Assembly (NCBI RefSeq): GCF_003991355.1
Contig: NZ_RCSU01000003.1
Location: 516,029-580,028 of the forward strand
Direction of reading: 5' to 3'
Source of the DNA: Pseudoflavitalea rhizosphaerae
GTDB lineage: Bacteria > Bacteroidota > Bacteroidia > Chitinophagales > Chitinophagaceae
DNA: 64,000 nt
The notes under the pieces are model-generated. The model saw only the letters and a program-made list of their open reading frames with translations, was not told the DNA's origin and did no database searches. Positions 18,101 through 27,592 of the stretch are shown piece after piece (position 1 is the first letter of the stretch; every line of letters begins with the position of its first letter). A program made the position numbers and the translations under genes.

Positions 18101-21100
18101 CGCTGGTGAACCAGGGCGTCATCTTCAGCGGGATCTTGATCTCATAATAGTTATTGATGAGGTCAGCGCCGAGACGGATCACACCATACAATTCATTATC
18201 GCGGATATCGCTGCTGGAGTTCACAGATTCTGCGTGAATGTACAACTGCATGCGGCCGTACTGACGGAGATCGAGGTTCATGGTCTTGAACACGCCTCTC
18301 GATTCCTGACGGGCGAGATTGCACACTTTAAGGCTCATACTCTGCTCGTTCAACAACAGGTTCACGTTGTTGTTGCTCAGCGCCTGCTGACGCTCTACCC
18401 CGGGAGGCGTACGGTAAGGAACAGGCCTGCGTGCATTATTCTCCTCCACATTCACCGCCAGCTGATTGAAAGTAGTGGTGGTATTGGTGGGGATCGGTTT
18501 ATAGGTACCGGTAGTATCCAGCTCAAAGCTGAACCTGCGCCATGTGTTGCGCACCAGTTCCAGTTTGGCAAAACGCAATACCACTGAATCTTCAAACCCG
18601 GTGAGGAACATCCGGATGAAACGGATGGATTTGAAGTCGGGGATATTACCCACTTTCTTTTCATATTGAGCGATAGGAATGCGGAACAGGTACCATTTCT
18701 CAGGGATACCACCGTTGGGGGTAAACCCGATACTGTCGGTAATGAAGTTTTGTCCCACTTCAAATTCGCTCGACTTCAGCTCAACGCGGTACTGAAAATA
18801 TTCTTCCAGTTCATTGAGGGTATTATCCCGGTTGAATTCTTCCTGGTCCGGCAGCATGGTGAAGGCAGCCACATTGCTTTGGTTGGTGGCAACAGGAGAG
18901 TTACCCTGTGGTCCGTTGTAGTTCTTATAACGGCCAAGGATACCCGTACGTGTCTGATCGTATTCACCATCACGGTAATTGAGGAAATCGTCATTGCTCG
19001 GATCTTTCAAGGCATCCTGGTATATTTTGCTGCTGGTGCCGAAGCGGTTGGCCAGTTCCTGGAGATAGGCTGCGAACTTTTCTCTTTCAGCTTCATTCAC
19101 GAGGCCGTCGAAGCCTGCATCCTGCAATTGCCTGTCAGCAGGATCGTTACTGAATGCCTGTGTAACCTGGATGGGATTGCCCGGCACTTTACCCCATCTT
19201 GTATCGGGATCTTCCAGGGCTTTGGTAACAGCGCCGCTGATACCGTTCTCGAAAAATCGTTTTCCATCTTTCAATACATCTTCTGAAATATTACCGAGGT
19301 TGAAATACAGTTGACCGCCGGTGCTGGAAGGTGTTTTGATATAGGGGTCCTGCATCCAGAATTCGATGAATTCCACGTTGCCGGTTTCGAAGTCCACCTG
19401 GTCAAGACCGCGCATGATGCCACCCCAGCGGGTTTGCGGGTCCGTCAGTTTGCCATCGGCAGTTACATTTTCTGCATCGAAGTTATACGGACCTTTTTCG
19501 GTTGGATAATAAGCGATATCGAAGGTTACCAGCTGGCTCTGTCCCAGGTCCGGTGTACGGTTGGGATAGATCTGCGTGAGGTTCACCGGCCGGATGCGCG
19601 GATCGGAGAAATCTTCATAAGATCTTACGGGGTTATTGCCGGAACGCCTGTCCTGCAATACAGGTTCGATATTGTACCATGCGATCTTGGCCCGGTTGAA
19701 ACCGTAAGGGAGCGAATCGCGGTAATTGGCTTCAGGGAAGAGCCCATTGTTTGCTGGCGTACTGGAGATCCCCCAGCTCACCAACGGGAAGCGCAGGTCG
19801 ATGGAATTGCGTGATCCTTCAAAATCATCAACGAAGATGAGGCCGGCCTTTCCTTTTCCGATCTGTGGCGGGTGGCCCGGCTTCAACAGGGCTGCTTCAC
19901 CGTAAGCGGTGATAGTACTCATCACATTCGTTTCATAGAATGGTAATTTGTTCAACAGGGAAGTAAGCCTGGGCGATTCAGTGCGATAGTTGAAATCCAG
20001 TCCGTACATGGTGTTGCGGATCGGATCATCATTGTACTGCGTTTTAGTGAAGAAGGGCCGTTCACCCAGGCGCACCATGCTGGCGCCGATATTCAATGAT
20101 TCACGGGCAGTATTCTTCACCTGGTACCCTAACCGGATACCCATGAAATTACGCTGTTGTATGCCGATACTGGCATTATTCTCGAACTGCACATTCACCG
20201 GAACTCCGGAAGCCAGGATTGCAGGATTGATCACACGCAGTGTTCCAACGTTATAATCGATTGTATAATCCACGTCTTCCTTGAGCAGTTGCCCCCCGGA
20301 CATAACGGTAACGGACCCGCGGGGAATATTGAATGCATTGAGGTTGATCTCTGAATTGGAATTACCTTTCGCATAACCGCTGATGATATACCTGTCCAGG
20401 TTCGCATAGGTCTGCGCGATAGCCTTGATAGTATCATAGAGCGGATAGTAAACATATTTGTCTTTAAGGTCCTGTGAGCTGTTCCGGAAGGCCACGGAAT
20501 CTAGGTCGCGACCGAATGGCTCAAGGAATGGGAAGATGATCCTTGCCTGCTGGCTCATTACGGTGAATCCTTCTATATAGTCGAACACCCCATCGGGCAT
20601 GGGGTCGTTGCGTGCGTTGAGCCGGTCTAAGTTCAGCAATGTGATGATGGGCACGCCCACCCTGTCGCCTTCCGGCAGGAATCTTTTCTGACCGAGGCTG
20701 GGTTGTTCGTAAAGTACATTCAGTTTGAAATCCTGTGGCTGCACACTGGAGAGGTAGCTATTGTCTTTACTCTTCAACGCATACACGTTTTTCATCATCA
20801 GGTCCCAGAGCGGCAGGTTGGTACGTTGCGAAGTAGCTTTCAGGAGTTTCAGGAAGAAGATCTTTTGCGTACCTCCTTTGTTCACGGTTGTATCGGGTGT
20901 TACATCCTGTGAGAACTCACCTACCTGGAGGATACGTCCATTGTAACTGTACTGGTAGGCAACACCCAGCACTTCATCAGGTTGAAGCGGCTGGTTGAGC
21001 GAGAGGAAGCCTACCTGCGGGTTGAAATAATATTCAGTAGGGCTCAGCTTGCGAGCGAATGTTTTTTCAAAGTCCTGCACAGGCTGCAATCCGAGCGTTG

Positions 21101-22334
21101 ATAATTTGGAAGTGATGAGGGCAGAGTTCCGGCTGTTGGGATCGCTCACGATCCGCTGATAGAGGTCGTTGGATTCGTTGGATGGATATGGCTGCGCGCT
21201 GAGCGGATTGATACTGTTATTGAACGGATCTGGTTCTGCCAGGTCCATCAGACCTACCACATCACGGGTTTCCGTAGTGGACCCATTACGGTTGGTAACC
21301 CACACCTCCATACGAAGGATCTGCACTTTCGAGCTCACCACCGGCAGTTTGCTCATGGCCTGGTTGTACTGATTACGGAAGTACTGCGCCAGGAGGAAGT
21401 GACGGTTCTCTTCGTAATCATTGGCCTTGAATTCGAAATACATATTGGAACTGCCACCGGCTACGTTCATACTCTGGCGCTGCGAGCGTTGATTGGCCAT
21501 TACGGCAGAAACGCTGAGTTTGCCGAACTGCAGTTCAGTTTTGATACCGAACAATTGCTGTGCACCGGGAATGAGGGAGCCTTTGGAAGTCCAGCTGACA
21601 TTACCGGCTTCGATACGTTTAATGATCTCATCGTCCGTTCCGGTATAGTCCAGTTTCAGCTGGTTTTCGAAATCCATATTGGCCAGGGTATTGTAATTGA
21701 TCGGCAGCCTGAGCTTGTCCCCGATATTACCTATCACGCTGAGATTGGCGTTCATATCGAAATCGAAGCCACCATTCCGCCTGGCCCTTTCGGGTAGTGA
21801 AGGGTTCTTGATATTTTGCCCCTGGTAACCGGCGATGAGGTTCACTTCGCCCTGCGGCCTGATCTCGATCTTTCCATTACCGAAGATGCGGTTGAAGAGG
21901 TTGTCTGTAACGCTCATCCTCGGACGAAGTAATTTCCTGTTGAGGCTGCTGAGGATATTGGAGCGTTTCTGGAAATATTCGTTCTCCGATTTCCGCGCCT
22001 GCAGATTCAGGAATTCCTCGAAGGTCATGGAGGTAGGCTTTCTGAAATAGAAATTACCCACCTTTTCTATGATATAATATTGTTTTGTTTTGGGGTCATA
22101 CACCACGGAGTCTGTGATGTTGACTGGATCCGGGAGATCGAAAGACCTTTTCCGTGGGGCGCTGTAGCGGTCTCCCCTACGGTCATGAATAGGGTATTTG
22201 AGGGTATCAGCAGTCTTTTTTACTGTGGTATCCTGTTGAGGGGCATGATTTGCTTTTGTGGCTGTGCAAAAAAGCACAAGCACAGCAATGCAAATTGCTT
22301 TGAAACAATTATTGTGGTTGATATTACGGGCCAA
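15192..22334 (-). CDS. sprA: SprA / Sov, outer-membrane translocon of the type IX secretion system
   Basis: 2380 residues, the usual giant size of SprA (a 36-strand barrel). A signal peptide (FKAICIAVLVLFCTATKA) is followed by the SprA N-terminal repeat regions (around 130-470 and again past 1000), many aromatic/basic amphipathic strands, and a C-terminal barrel ending in RAGVQVRISLAQ. The GYQGQNIKNPSLPERARRNGG and VPNITISEEFSPLID segments fit conserved SprA blocks. Function: the pore through which type IX substrates such as the 10.7-kb PKD protein cross the outer membrane; also needed for gliding in motile relatives. ruvA lies 45 nt upstream in the same direction, an arrangement common in Bacteroidota. 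Confidence 0.96.
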   Translation of the reverse strand: MARNINHNNCFKAICIAVLVLFCTATKANHAPQQDTTVKKTADTLKYPIHDRRGDRYSAPRKRSFDLPDPVNITDSVVYDPKTKQYYIIEKVGNFYFRKPTSMTFEEFLNLQARKSENEYFQKRSNILSSLNRKLLRPRMSVTDNLFNRIFGNGKIEIRPQGEVNLIAGYQGQNIKNPSLPERARRNGGFDFDMNANLSVIGNIGDKLRLPINYNTLANMDFENQLKLDYTGTDDEIIKRIEAGNVSWTSKGSLIPGAQQLFGIKTELQFGKLSVSAVMANQRSQRQSMNVAGGSSNMYFEFKANDYEENRHFLLAQYFRNQYNQAMSKLPVVSSKVQILRMEVWVTNRNGSTTETRDVVGLMDLAEPDPFNNSINPLSAQPYPSNESNDLYQRIVSDPNSRNSALITSKLSTLGLQPVQDFEKTFARKLSPTEYYFNPQVGFLSLNQPLQPDEVLGVAYQYSYNGRILQVGEFSQDVTPDTTVNKGGTQKIFFLKLLKATSQRTNLPLWDLMMKNVYALKSKDNSYLSSVQPQDFKLNVLYEQPSLGQKRFLPEGDRVGVPIITLLNLDRLNARNDPMPDGVFDYIEGFTVMSQQARIIFPFLEPFGRDLDSVAFRNSSQDLKDKYVYYPLYDTIKAIAQTYANLDRYIISGYAKGNSNSEINLNAFNIPRGSVTVMSGGQLLKEDVDYTIDYNVGTLRVINPAILASGVPVNVQFENNASIGIQQRNFMGIRLGYQVKNTARESLNIGASMVRLGERPFFTKTQYNDDPIRNTMYGLDFNYRTESPRLTSLLNKLPFYETNVMSTITAYGEAALLKPGHPPQIGKGKAGLIFVDDFEGSRNSIDLRFPLVSWGISSTPANNGLFPEANYRDSLPYGFNRAKIAWYNIEPVLQDRRSGNNPVRSYEDFSDPRIRPVNLTQIYPNRTPDLGQSQLVTFDIAYYPTEKGPYNFDAENVTADGKLTDPQTRWGGIMRGLDQVDFETGNVEFIEFWMQDPYIKTPSSTGGQLYFNLGNISEDVLKDGKRFFENGISGAVTKALEDPDTRWGKVPGNPIQVTQAFSNDPADRQLQDAGFDGLVNEAEREKFAAYLQELANRFGTSSKIYQDALKDPSNDDFLNYRDGEYDQTRTGILGRYKNYNGPQGNSPVATNQSNVAAFTMLPDQEEFNRDNTLNELEEYFQYRVELKSSEFEVGQNFITDSIGFTPNGGIPEKWYLFRIPIAQYEKKVGNIPDFKSIRFIRMFLTGFEDSVVLRFAKLELVRNTWRRFSFELDTTGTYKPIPTNTTTTFNQLAVNVEENNARRPVPYRTPPGVERQQALSNNNVNLLLNEQSMSLKVCNLARQESRGVFKTMNLDLRQYGRMQLYIHAESVNSSSDIRDNELYGVIRLGADLINNYYEIKIPLKMTPWFTSDAQLIWPLQNELDLALDRLIQLKVSRNNNGQVSNYYKQTDADGKEYAILGNPNLGEVRIFFLGVENRNREEACTEVWFNELRLSDLDEKGGWAALGRVDIQLADLGTLYIAGAAHSAGFGTLEQRINERSRDNFKQFDIATNLELGKLIPQKAGMSIPFYASYSKAVSTPEYDPYDLDVKLKDKLKAAAGDTKDSIRDDAVDVKTIRSFAFTNVRKNNTSGKKQQIWSIENVDVSYSYYKEEQHNPLIENNELVRHRAAVGYNYTSTPKFWEPAKRMIKSRSPWLALFKDFNINPIPSLLGFRADVNRQFGAFRPRNVGGPKGGLPETYDKFFTFDRFYNLRWDLTRSFNVDFTAVNKSWVDEDSGRLDDREKKSMWHNFWKGGRTISYNQHAEFSYNVPMSKIPALNWTTLRASYAADFDWIGASLIARELGNTLSNQQRKTLTFEMDFTQLYSKSRFLRAIEDDNPAAPKAPRDPKDTTKRKRDRNEPLVLSPGAKFAGRFLTMVKRAKLEYSEVAGATIYGYTDSTRALGMNFRSGAPGLPFIFGKQPDTSFISTMAQKGWLSADSNFNFQNRQDYTQRFNITAQLQPIRDLMIDITIDKQFGKNYSELYKDTTGTGLHFARLNPYSAGSFRVTYISFQTLFKKVEANSVSEMFQRFQDYRYILSKRLAESNPYWQALPETEKFLSDGYYRGYSRYAQDVLIPAFIAAYTGKDPKSVPLLKQNNPNIRSNPFSGILPKPNWRITYTGLTRIKALEKIFTNFTVTHGYNSTLGMNSFNSALLYRDDLRYGFPGFLDSAGNYVPYFLVPNITISEEFSPLIDLDMQFTNQLTARFEYKKSRTLSLSLIDYQLSETRTTEFTIGAGFRKRGAFSWIKWKGKPLENDASFRLDLSLRDDITANSRLDQEQTLPTNGAKTIFINPSVDYVISNRVNIKLYFEQRRVTPKISSSPPITNTRAGVQVRISLAQ

Positions 22335-22379
22335 TCTTTTTTCTCAAGAATTAGTTAAGTAGAAATCCTGACGATAGGC

Positions 22380-22964
22380 TTAGAGTGTTTTTAGAGCTTT
22401 CTTAATAATATCTTCTACTACGGAAAGGCCCGGTTCAGCTTTGAGTACCTTTTGAATAGCCTGTTCACCGGCGGCACGGGCAATACCCAGCGCCATCAGA
22501 GCATTTAACGCATCCTGACCCGTTGGATTGTACGATGCTGAAGGAATATTTGCGTCCAGCCTTGATTTGGCCATCTTATCCTTCAGCTCCAGAACAATTC
22601 TTTCGGCGGATTTTTTACCGATCCCCTTGATACTTTCCAACAGTTTGGTATTGGCTTCGGCAATAGCCCTCACTATTTCTTCAGGCTTTACGGAAGACAG
22701 CATCATCCTTGCGGTTGCTGCACCAACACCAGACACACTGATCAGCTGGAGGAACAGTTCTTTTTCAACAGTATCGGAGAAACCATACAGCACATGTGCA
22801 TCTTCCCGGATCGCGAGATGGGTATAAAGCATCCCTTTTTCGAGGCCCTGGATGGCGGAATAAGTATTCAGACTGATCTGAAGTTCGTAGCCCACCCCAT
22901 TGGCTTCCACCTGTACCACAGCCGGTGATTTATGCACGAAATTACCCCGTATAAAAGCGATCAT
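22380..22964 (-). CDS. ruvA: Holliday junction branch migration protein RuvA
   Basis: 194 residues, normal length. Domain I OB-fold (MIAFIRGNFVHKSPAVVQVEANGVGYEL), domain II with two HhH motifs (LISVSGVGAATARMML and LLESIKGIGKKSAERIVLEL), a short linker, and domain III UBA-like C-terminus (DALNALMALGIARAAGEQAI) that contacts RuvB. Acts as tetramer on Holliday junctions. Start confirmed by the canonical MIAFIRG N-terminus. Divergent from fabH, with sprA directly downstream. Confidence 0.97.
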   Translation of the reverse strand: MIAFIRGNFVHKSPAVVQVEANGVGYELQISLNTYSAIQGLEKGMLYTHLAIREDAHVLYGFSDTVEKELFLQLISVSGVGAATARMMLSSVKPEEIVRAIAEANTKLLESIKGIGKKSAERIVLELKDKMAKSRLDANIPSASYNPTGQDALNALMALGIARAAGEQAIQKVLKAEPGLSVVEDIIKKALKTL

Positions 22965-23038
22965 GACTGCGAAAATAGGGAAAAACCACTTAATTATTAT
23001 ATAGATATGAATTGGTGAAATGATGATAACTTTTGGCG

Positions 23039-23046
23039 TATTTTTG
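23039..23046 (+). promoter_or_regulatory. Candidate -7 box of fabH (TAttTTTG)
   Basis: TATTTTTG about 50 nt before the fabH ATG; TTTTGG at 23032-23037 is too close for a -33 element, so the upstream box is unclear. A second TTTG-like box is not present nearer the start. Confidence 0.4.
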
Positions 23047-23096
23047 TCGGCTTTATAATGGCAACCTTTATTTTAATTCCATACTAAATCGCAAGG

Positions 23097-24089
23097 ATGA
23101 GTCAAAAAATCACTGCCGCCATCACTGCCGTAGGCGGCTATGTTCCTGAAGATAAACTGACCAATTTTGACCTGGAGAAAATGGTTGAGACCAATGACGA
23201 ATGGATCCGCACCCGCACCGGGATCGAAGAAAGAAGGATTTTGAAAGGTGAAGGAAAAGGTACTTCCGATATGGCAGTTCAGGTAGTGTTGCAGATCCTG
23301 GAGAAAAAGAACCTGAGCCCCCTGGACATCGATGCCCTGATTATTGGCACTGTAACCCCGGACATGATGTTCCCCTCCACAGCCAACCTGGTTTGTCACA
23401 AGGCAGGGCTGAAAAATGCCTGGGGCTTCGACCTCCTGGCCGCCTGCTCGGGCTTCCTCTATTCCTTCTCTACCGGCGCAGCCCTCATCGAAAGTGGCCG
23501 TTACAAGAAAGTGATCGTGATCGGAGCCGACAAGATGAGCTCAATTATCGACTATAATGACCGCGCCACCTGCATCATTTTCGGCGATGGCGCCGCAGGT
23601 GTTCTGCTTGAGCCCAATGAAGAAGGCTATGGCATGAAAGACACGATTCTGAAAAGTGATGGTTCCGGTGAGCCCTACCTCCACATGAAAGCCGGTGGGT
23701 CACGCCGCCCCGCGAGCATGGAGACAGTTGCTAACAAGGAACATTATGCATACCAGGAAGGTCAGACCGTTTTCAAAGCCGCTGTTAAAGGAATGGCCGA
23801 TGTTAGCGCTGAACTGCTGGAAAGAAATAACCTCACCGGTGAAGATATCGCCTGGCTGGTGCCCCACCAGGCCAACAAACGCATCATCGATGCCACTGCA
23901 GACAGGATGGGACTGAGCCACGATAAAGTAATGCTCAATATCATGCGCTATGGCAACACCACAGCAGCTACTATTCCACTCTGCCTCTGGGAGTGGGAAA
24001 AACAATTGAAGAAAGGAGATAATATAGTCCTCGCAGCCTTCGGTGGCGGATTCACCTGGGGCGCTACCTGGATCAAATGGGCTTACTAA
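23097..24089 (+). CDS. fabH: Beta-ketoacyl-ACP synthase III
   Basis: 330 residues. Condenses acyl-CoA with malonyl-ACP to start fatty acid synthesis. Catalytic Cys117 (LLAACSGF), His in [11 protein letters not shown] and Asn in RYGNTTAAT form the triad; [17 protein letters not shown] and [13 protein letters not shown] are signature ends. GAtG at 23097 is preceded by GCAAGG. An acetyltransferase gene follows after 10 nt and is probably co-transcribed; fabD lies separately at 26.5 kb. Confidence 0.98.
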   Translation: MSQKITAAITAVGGYVPEDKLTNFDLEKMVETNDEWIRTRTGIEERRILKGEGKGTSDMAVQVVLQILEKKNLSPLDIDALIIGTVTPDMMFPSTANLVCHKAGLKNAWGFDLLAACSGFLYSFSTGAALIESGRYKKVIVIGADKMSSIIDYNDRATCIIFGDGAAGVLLEPNEEGYGMKDTILKSDGSGEPYLHMKAGGSRRPASMETVANKEHYAYQEGQTVFKAAVKGMADVSAELLERNNLTGEDIAWLVPHQANKRIIDATADRMGLSHDKVMLNIMRYGNTTAATIPLCLWEWEKQLKKGDNIVLAAFGGGFTWGATWIKWAY

Positions 24090-24099
24090 AATAATCAAG

Positions 24100-24564
24100 A
24101 TGGAATTCAACGTCCGGAGGGCCGTAAAGGCCGATTGCCCCCGATTGATGCAATTAATTGTAGAACTGGCCGTGTTCGAAAAAGAACCCGATGCAGTGAC
24201 CGTTGCTCCTCAGCATTTTGAGGAGAGCGGTTTTGGCGAAAATCCCGTTTGGTGGGCATTCGTGGCTACCACTACAGACCCTTCGGGCGTTGAGACCATC
24301 CACGGATTTGCACTTTATTATATTCGTTACTCCACCTGGAAAGGTCAACGCCTCTACCTGGAAGACCTCATCATTACAGAAGAAATGCGTGGCAAAGGCC
24401 TTGGAAAACTCCTTTTCGACAGGGTATTACAGGAAACCCGCGAAAAAAAATTCAGCGGCATGGTTTGGCAGGTGCTCGACTGGAATGAGCCTGCCATCGA
24501 TTTTTATAAGAAATACGGCGCCAAACTTGACCAGGGCTGGATCAACTGCTCACTGGAATTGTAA
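24100..24564 (+). CDS. GNAT-family N-acetyltransferase (diamine acetyltransferase-like)
   Basis: 154 residues from ATG 24100; the frame open from 24043 overlaps fabH. GNAT fold with N-terminal MEFNVRRAVKADCPRLMQLI, acetyl-CoA site LIITEEMRGKGLGKLLFDRV (Q/RxxGxG/A type) and C-terminal WQVLDWNEPAIDFYKKYGA. The motif spacing and W-VLDWN block resemble spermidine/spermine (thialysine) acetyltransferases, so a small amine is a likely acceptor; this is inference. Ten nt downstream of fabH. Confidence 0.92.
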   Translation: MEFNVRRAVKADCPRLMQLIVELAVFEKEPDAVTVAPQHFEESGFGENPVWWAFVATTTDPSGVETIHGFALYYIRYSTWKGQRLYLEDLIITEEMRGKGLGKLLFDRVLQETREKKFSGMVWQVLDWNEPAIDFYKKYGAKLDQGWINCSLEL

Positions 24565-24603
24565 AAAAAGGTGTTAACTTAATGGAACAGAAACTCTGTT
24601 ACC

Positions 24604-25953
24604 ATGAGACAAATCATTTTCCTGGCGATCATCTTCTCCTTCGCCATTCACCTTCCCGCCTGCAAGAAAAGCAGCGGAGACGGAAACGGAGGCGGATCCA
24701 ACAATAGCGATCGCCTCAAAGATTCCACCATTTTATACGCACGTGATATTTATTTGTGGTACGATAAGATCCCCTCTTCTTTCAAAGCCAGGAATTATGC
24801 AGATCCCGACGCCATCATGGAAGCAATCAGGGATTATAGTATCGAGCCCGGATTCACTGATCCGGTAGACAGGTGGAGCTTTGCCGTTACCAAAAACGTA
24901 TGGGACGATCTCAGCCAGGGCATCAGCAGCGATTTTGGACTGGGTATCTTTTATTATAACTCCAATGATCTCCGTGTAAGCTTTGTGGAGCCCGCCTCTC
25001 CGGCAGGTAAAGCCAATATCAAACGCAGCTGGCAGATCAAACAAATCAACAACAGTTCCAATATCAGCACCAGCAATATCAATTTCGTATCAAACGCCAT
25101 TTTCAACAGTACCAGTGTTACGCTCTTACTCGGCAGGGAGGGAAAGGCAGACACCACGGTTGCACTCACAGCCGCTACCTACCTGGAACAACCGATCATC
25201 CTGGATACCATCTATACAACCGGCGCTACCAAAACCGGTTACCTTGTTTTCAACTCCTTCCTCGGTGATACAACAAAGATCAAGAACGAATTCGCACGCA
25301 TCTTCAACAAGTTCACCACAGCCGGTGTGAGTGATGTGGTGCTGGACCTCCGCTATAACGGTGGCGGGTATGTGCTTTTGCAGGATGAACTGGCCAATTA
25401 CCTGGCGCCGCCAGATGCCAACGGCCAGATCATGGAAGAGCAAAAATTCAACAATAAATACTCCAATTATAATTCCACTTCAAGATTCAGCAGGAAAGGT
25501 TCCCTTGACCTGGACAGGCTATTCGTGATCGTTAGTCAGAACACGGCTTCTGCAAGTGAATTGCTCATCAATAGTCTGAAACCCTATCTCAATGTGCAAT
25601 TGGTAGGTCCCACCAGAACGCATGGGAAACCCGTAGGCTACTTCCCCATTCCTGTAATGGACTGGTATATTTTCCCGGTTTCTTTCCGAACCGTGAACAA
25701 GAATGGACAAGGAAATTATTTTGATGGATTTACCCTGAACCACCAGGTTGGTGACGGGCTTGACAAAGCCTGGGGAGATATTACAGAAAGCTGCCTGGCA
25801 GCAGCCCTCAAGTACATCAGTACCGGCGCATATGCAAGAGTGGTAGAACCTAATGGCATTAGGCAATTGGAGCCGCAAACAGAAACCAGCAATGATCTGC
25901 TGGGAGCAAAACGCTTCAGGGGCGCCGTGGCCTTACCAAAGAACTTACACTAA
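24604..25953 (+). CDS. S41-family C-terminal processing peptidase, lipoprotein
   Basis: 449 residues. Signal peptide with lipobox (HLPACKKSS), then a glycine/asparagine linker, an S41 N-terminal helical region (DIYLWYDKIPSS), a PDZ-like part (GLGIFYYNSNDLRVSFVEPASPAGKANIKR) and the tail-specific protease domain. Catalytic Ser lies in SQNTASASELLI and the Lys in GPTRTHGKPVGYF, as in the Ser/Lys dyad of the family. Outer or inner membrane anchored in the periplasm; substrate unknown. A 40-nt gap separates it from the acetyltransferase gene. Confidence 0.9.
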   Translation: MRQIIFLAIIFSFAIHLPACKKSSGDGNGGGSNNSDRLKDSTILYARDIYLWYDKIPSSFKARNYADPDAIMEAIRDYSIEPGFTDPVDRWSFAVTKNVWDDLSQGISSDFGLGIFYYNSNDLRVSFVEPASPAGKANIKRSWQIKQINNSSNISTSNINFVSNAIFNSTSVTLLLGREGKADTTVALTAATYLEQPIILDTIYTTGATKTGYLVFNSFLGDTTKIKNEFARIFNKFTTAGVSDVVLDLRYNGGGYVLLQDELANYLAPPDANGQIMEEQKFNNKYSNYNSTSRFSRKGSLDLDRLFVIVSQNTASASELLINSLKPYLNVQLVGPTRTHGKPVGYFPIPVMDWYIFPVSFRTVNKNGQGNYFDGFTLNHQVGDGLDKAWGDITESCLAAALKYISTGAYARVVEPNGIRQLEPQTETSNDLLGAKRFRGAVALPKNLH

Positions 25954-25957
25954 ACAA

Positions 25958-26407
25958 TTAACGGATCTGGCGGAATTTAAGCAGATCTGTAAGACCGGGA
26001 CGTTCATAAAAACGACCGATAATGATGGTCTTTTCTGCCGGATCCACCTTGAACTCATAGCCAGTGTAACTATTGGAATTATAGTAATTATAAACGTAGA
26101 GGCTATCGTTCTTCCGATAATATGCATATACACCACCGGGAGATCGATTGCTTCCGTCCCCGGCTTTAAACGCTTCCGATCCCATAATGAATACGCCTGC
26201 ATTGGAAGGCGGCCTCCAGGGAAGTTGTTCCAACATAACTTTGGGGGCATTGAAATTGAGCGTATCCTTTTGCATACTGCTCTCCACCCATACACCTGCG
26301 TAGGGGCCATTCACATCATAGATCTGGAGTTCCGGTTCCGACTTATCTTTTTTACAAGCCGTAACAAACGCCAGCACCGTTATTAAGAAATACATCAACC
26401 TCATCAA
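25958..26407 (-). CDS. Small lipoprotein, unknown function
   Basis: 149 residues with a lipoprotein signal (MYFLITVLAFVTACKKDK). The mature part has APKVMLEQLPWRPPSN and YYRKNDSLYVYNYYNSNSYTGYEFKVDP segments, compatible with a small beta-sandwich, but no family is recognised. Convergent with the S41 peptidase (4 nt between stops). Its upstream region shares a 15-nt AAAAACGTTGTTTTA stretch with the region before the response regulator gene at 33 kb. Confidence 0.75.
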   Translation of the reverse strand: MMRLMYFLITVLAFVTACKKDKSEPELQIYDVNGPYAGVWVESSMQKDTLNFNAPKVMLEQLPWRPPSNAGVFIMGSEAFKAGDGSNRSPGGVYAYYRKNDSLYVYNYYNSNSYTGYEFKVDPAEKTIIIGRFYERPGLTDLLKFRQIR

Positions 26408-26559
26408 TATCTAAGTTTTTATTCTCCCCCTGCAGTTATGCTGCCGTTCCAAAATGGAAACAGGTCAACCGCATAACCACAAGGTTTATACAGTTGACCC
26501 GTTTTTGGGATAAAAACGTTGTTTTAGGCGTCAAAATTTGACAAATATCAATAAGTCAT

Positions 26560-27450
26560 TTAGGCTACGCCTTCGGTAGTGACAGTTTTGTCGATTTTGT
26601 TGATCAATCCCTGCAATACTTTGCCGGGTCCCACTTCTGTGAAGCGGTTACCGCCATCTGCGATCATCGCCTGAACGCTCTGCGTCCAGCGAACAGCGCC
26701 GGTAAGTTGATCGATGAGGTTCTTTTTGATCTCTTCCCTGTCCATTACCGCTTTGGCCGCCACATTCTGGTAAACAGGGCAGGTAGGATTGTAGAAGGTA
26801 GTGGTTTCGATCGCGGTTTTCAGTTCTTCGCGGGCCGGCGCCATCAATGGAGAATGGAAGGCGCCGCCTACCGGCAGTACCAGAGCGCGTTTGGCTCCGG
26901 CAGCTTTCATTCTTTCACAAGCCACTTCAATTCCTTTGACAGTTCCGCTGATCACCAGCTGACCGGGGCAATTGTAATTGGCGGGCACCACCACTTCGCC
27001 GGTTTCGGCGGCAACGGCAGCACATACTTCTTCTACTTTTGCATCATCCAGTCCCAGCACTGCAGCCATAGTGGAGGGCTGCAGTTCACAGGCTTTCTGC
27101 ATGGCCTGTGCGCGGATGCTCACCAGTTTGAGACCATCTTCAAAGCTCAGCACACCATTAGCCACCAATGCAGAAAACTCACCGAGTGAATGACCTGCTA
27201 CCATTTCCGGCTTAACGGACTCAATGCCCTTAAAAGCGATCACAGAATGCAGGAAAACCGCAGGCTGTGTTACTTTCGTCTGGCGCAGATCTTCCTCAGT
27301 TCCTTCAAACATGATGTCGGAAATGCGAAAGCCAACTATCTCATTGGCCTGCTCAAACAGCTTCTTGGCAAAAACGCTCAAATTATAATGTTCTTTTCCC
27401 ATACCCGGGAATTGTGATCCTTGACCGGGAAACACAAAAGCATGCTTCAT
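26560..27450 (-). CDS. fabD: Malonyl-CoA:ACP transacylase
   Basis: 296 residues. Loads malonyl groups onto ACP for fatty acid synthesis. N-terminal FVFPGQGSQFPGMG, nucleophile Ser88 in AGHSLGE, Arg/His-bearing RAQAMQKAC and GGAFHSPLM, and the TEVGPGKVLQGL C-terminus are all present. Alone on its strand; folE lies 143 nt upstream but in the same direction with a gap that could hold a promoter. Confidence 0.97.
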   Translation of the reverse strand: MKHAFVFPGQGSQFPGMGKEHYNLSVFAKKLFEQANEIVGFRISDIMFEGTEEDLRQTKVTQPAVFLHSVIAFKGIESVKPEMVAGHSLGEFSALVANGVLSFEDGLKLVSIRAQAMQKACELQPSTMAAVLGLDDAKVEEVCAAVAAETGEVVVPANYNCPGQLVISGTVKGIEVACERMKAAGAKRALVLPVGGAFHSPLMAPAREELKTAIETTTFYNPTCPVYQNVAAKAVMDREEIKKNLIDQLTGAVRWTQSVQAMIADGGNRFTEVGPGKVLQGLINKIDKTVTTEGVA

Positions 27451-27592
27451 AAGTTACCTGGGGTTTAGACAGACAAAAATGCCATAAAGGAATTATAAAA
27501 CCAAAATCTTTGTAGCATACGAAAATCCGGTTCTTTGCAACAGCAGGTCCTGCGTGGATTCCCCGGAACAGGTCAGCTGCAGACAAAAATTC

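Noticed and set aside
15375..18587. Long plus-strand frames opposite sprA (for example 320 and 285 codons)
   Set aside because: They are antisense to a very well supported gene, show no domains, and reflect codon bias of the minus strand.
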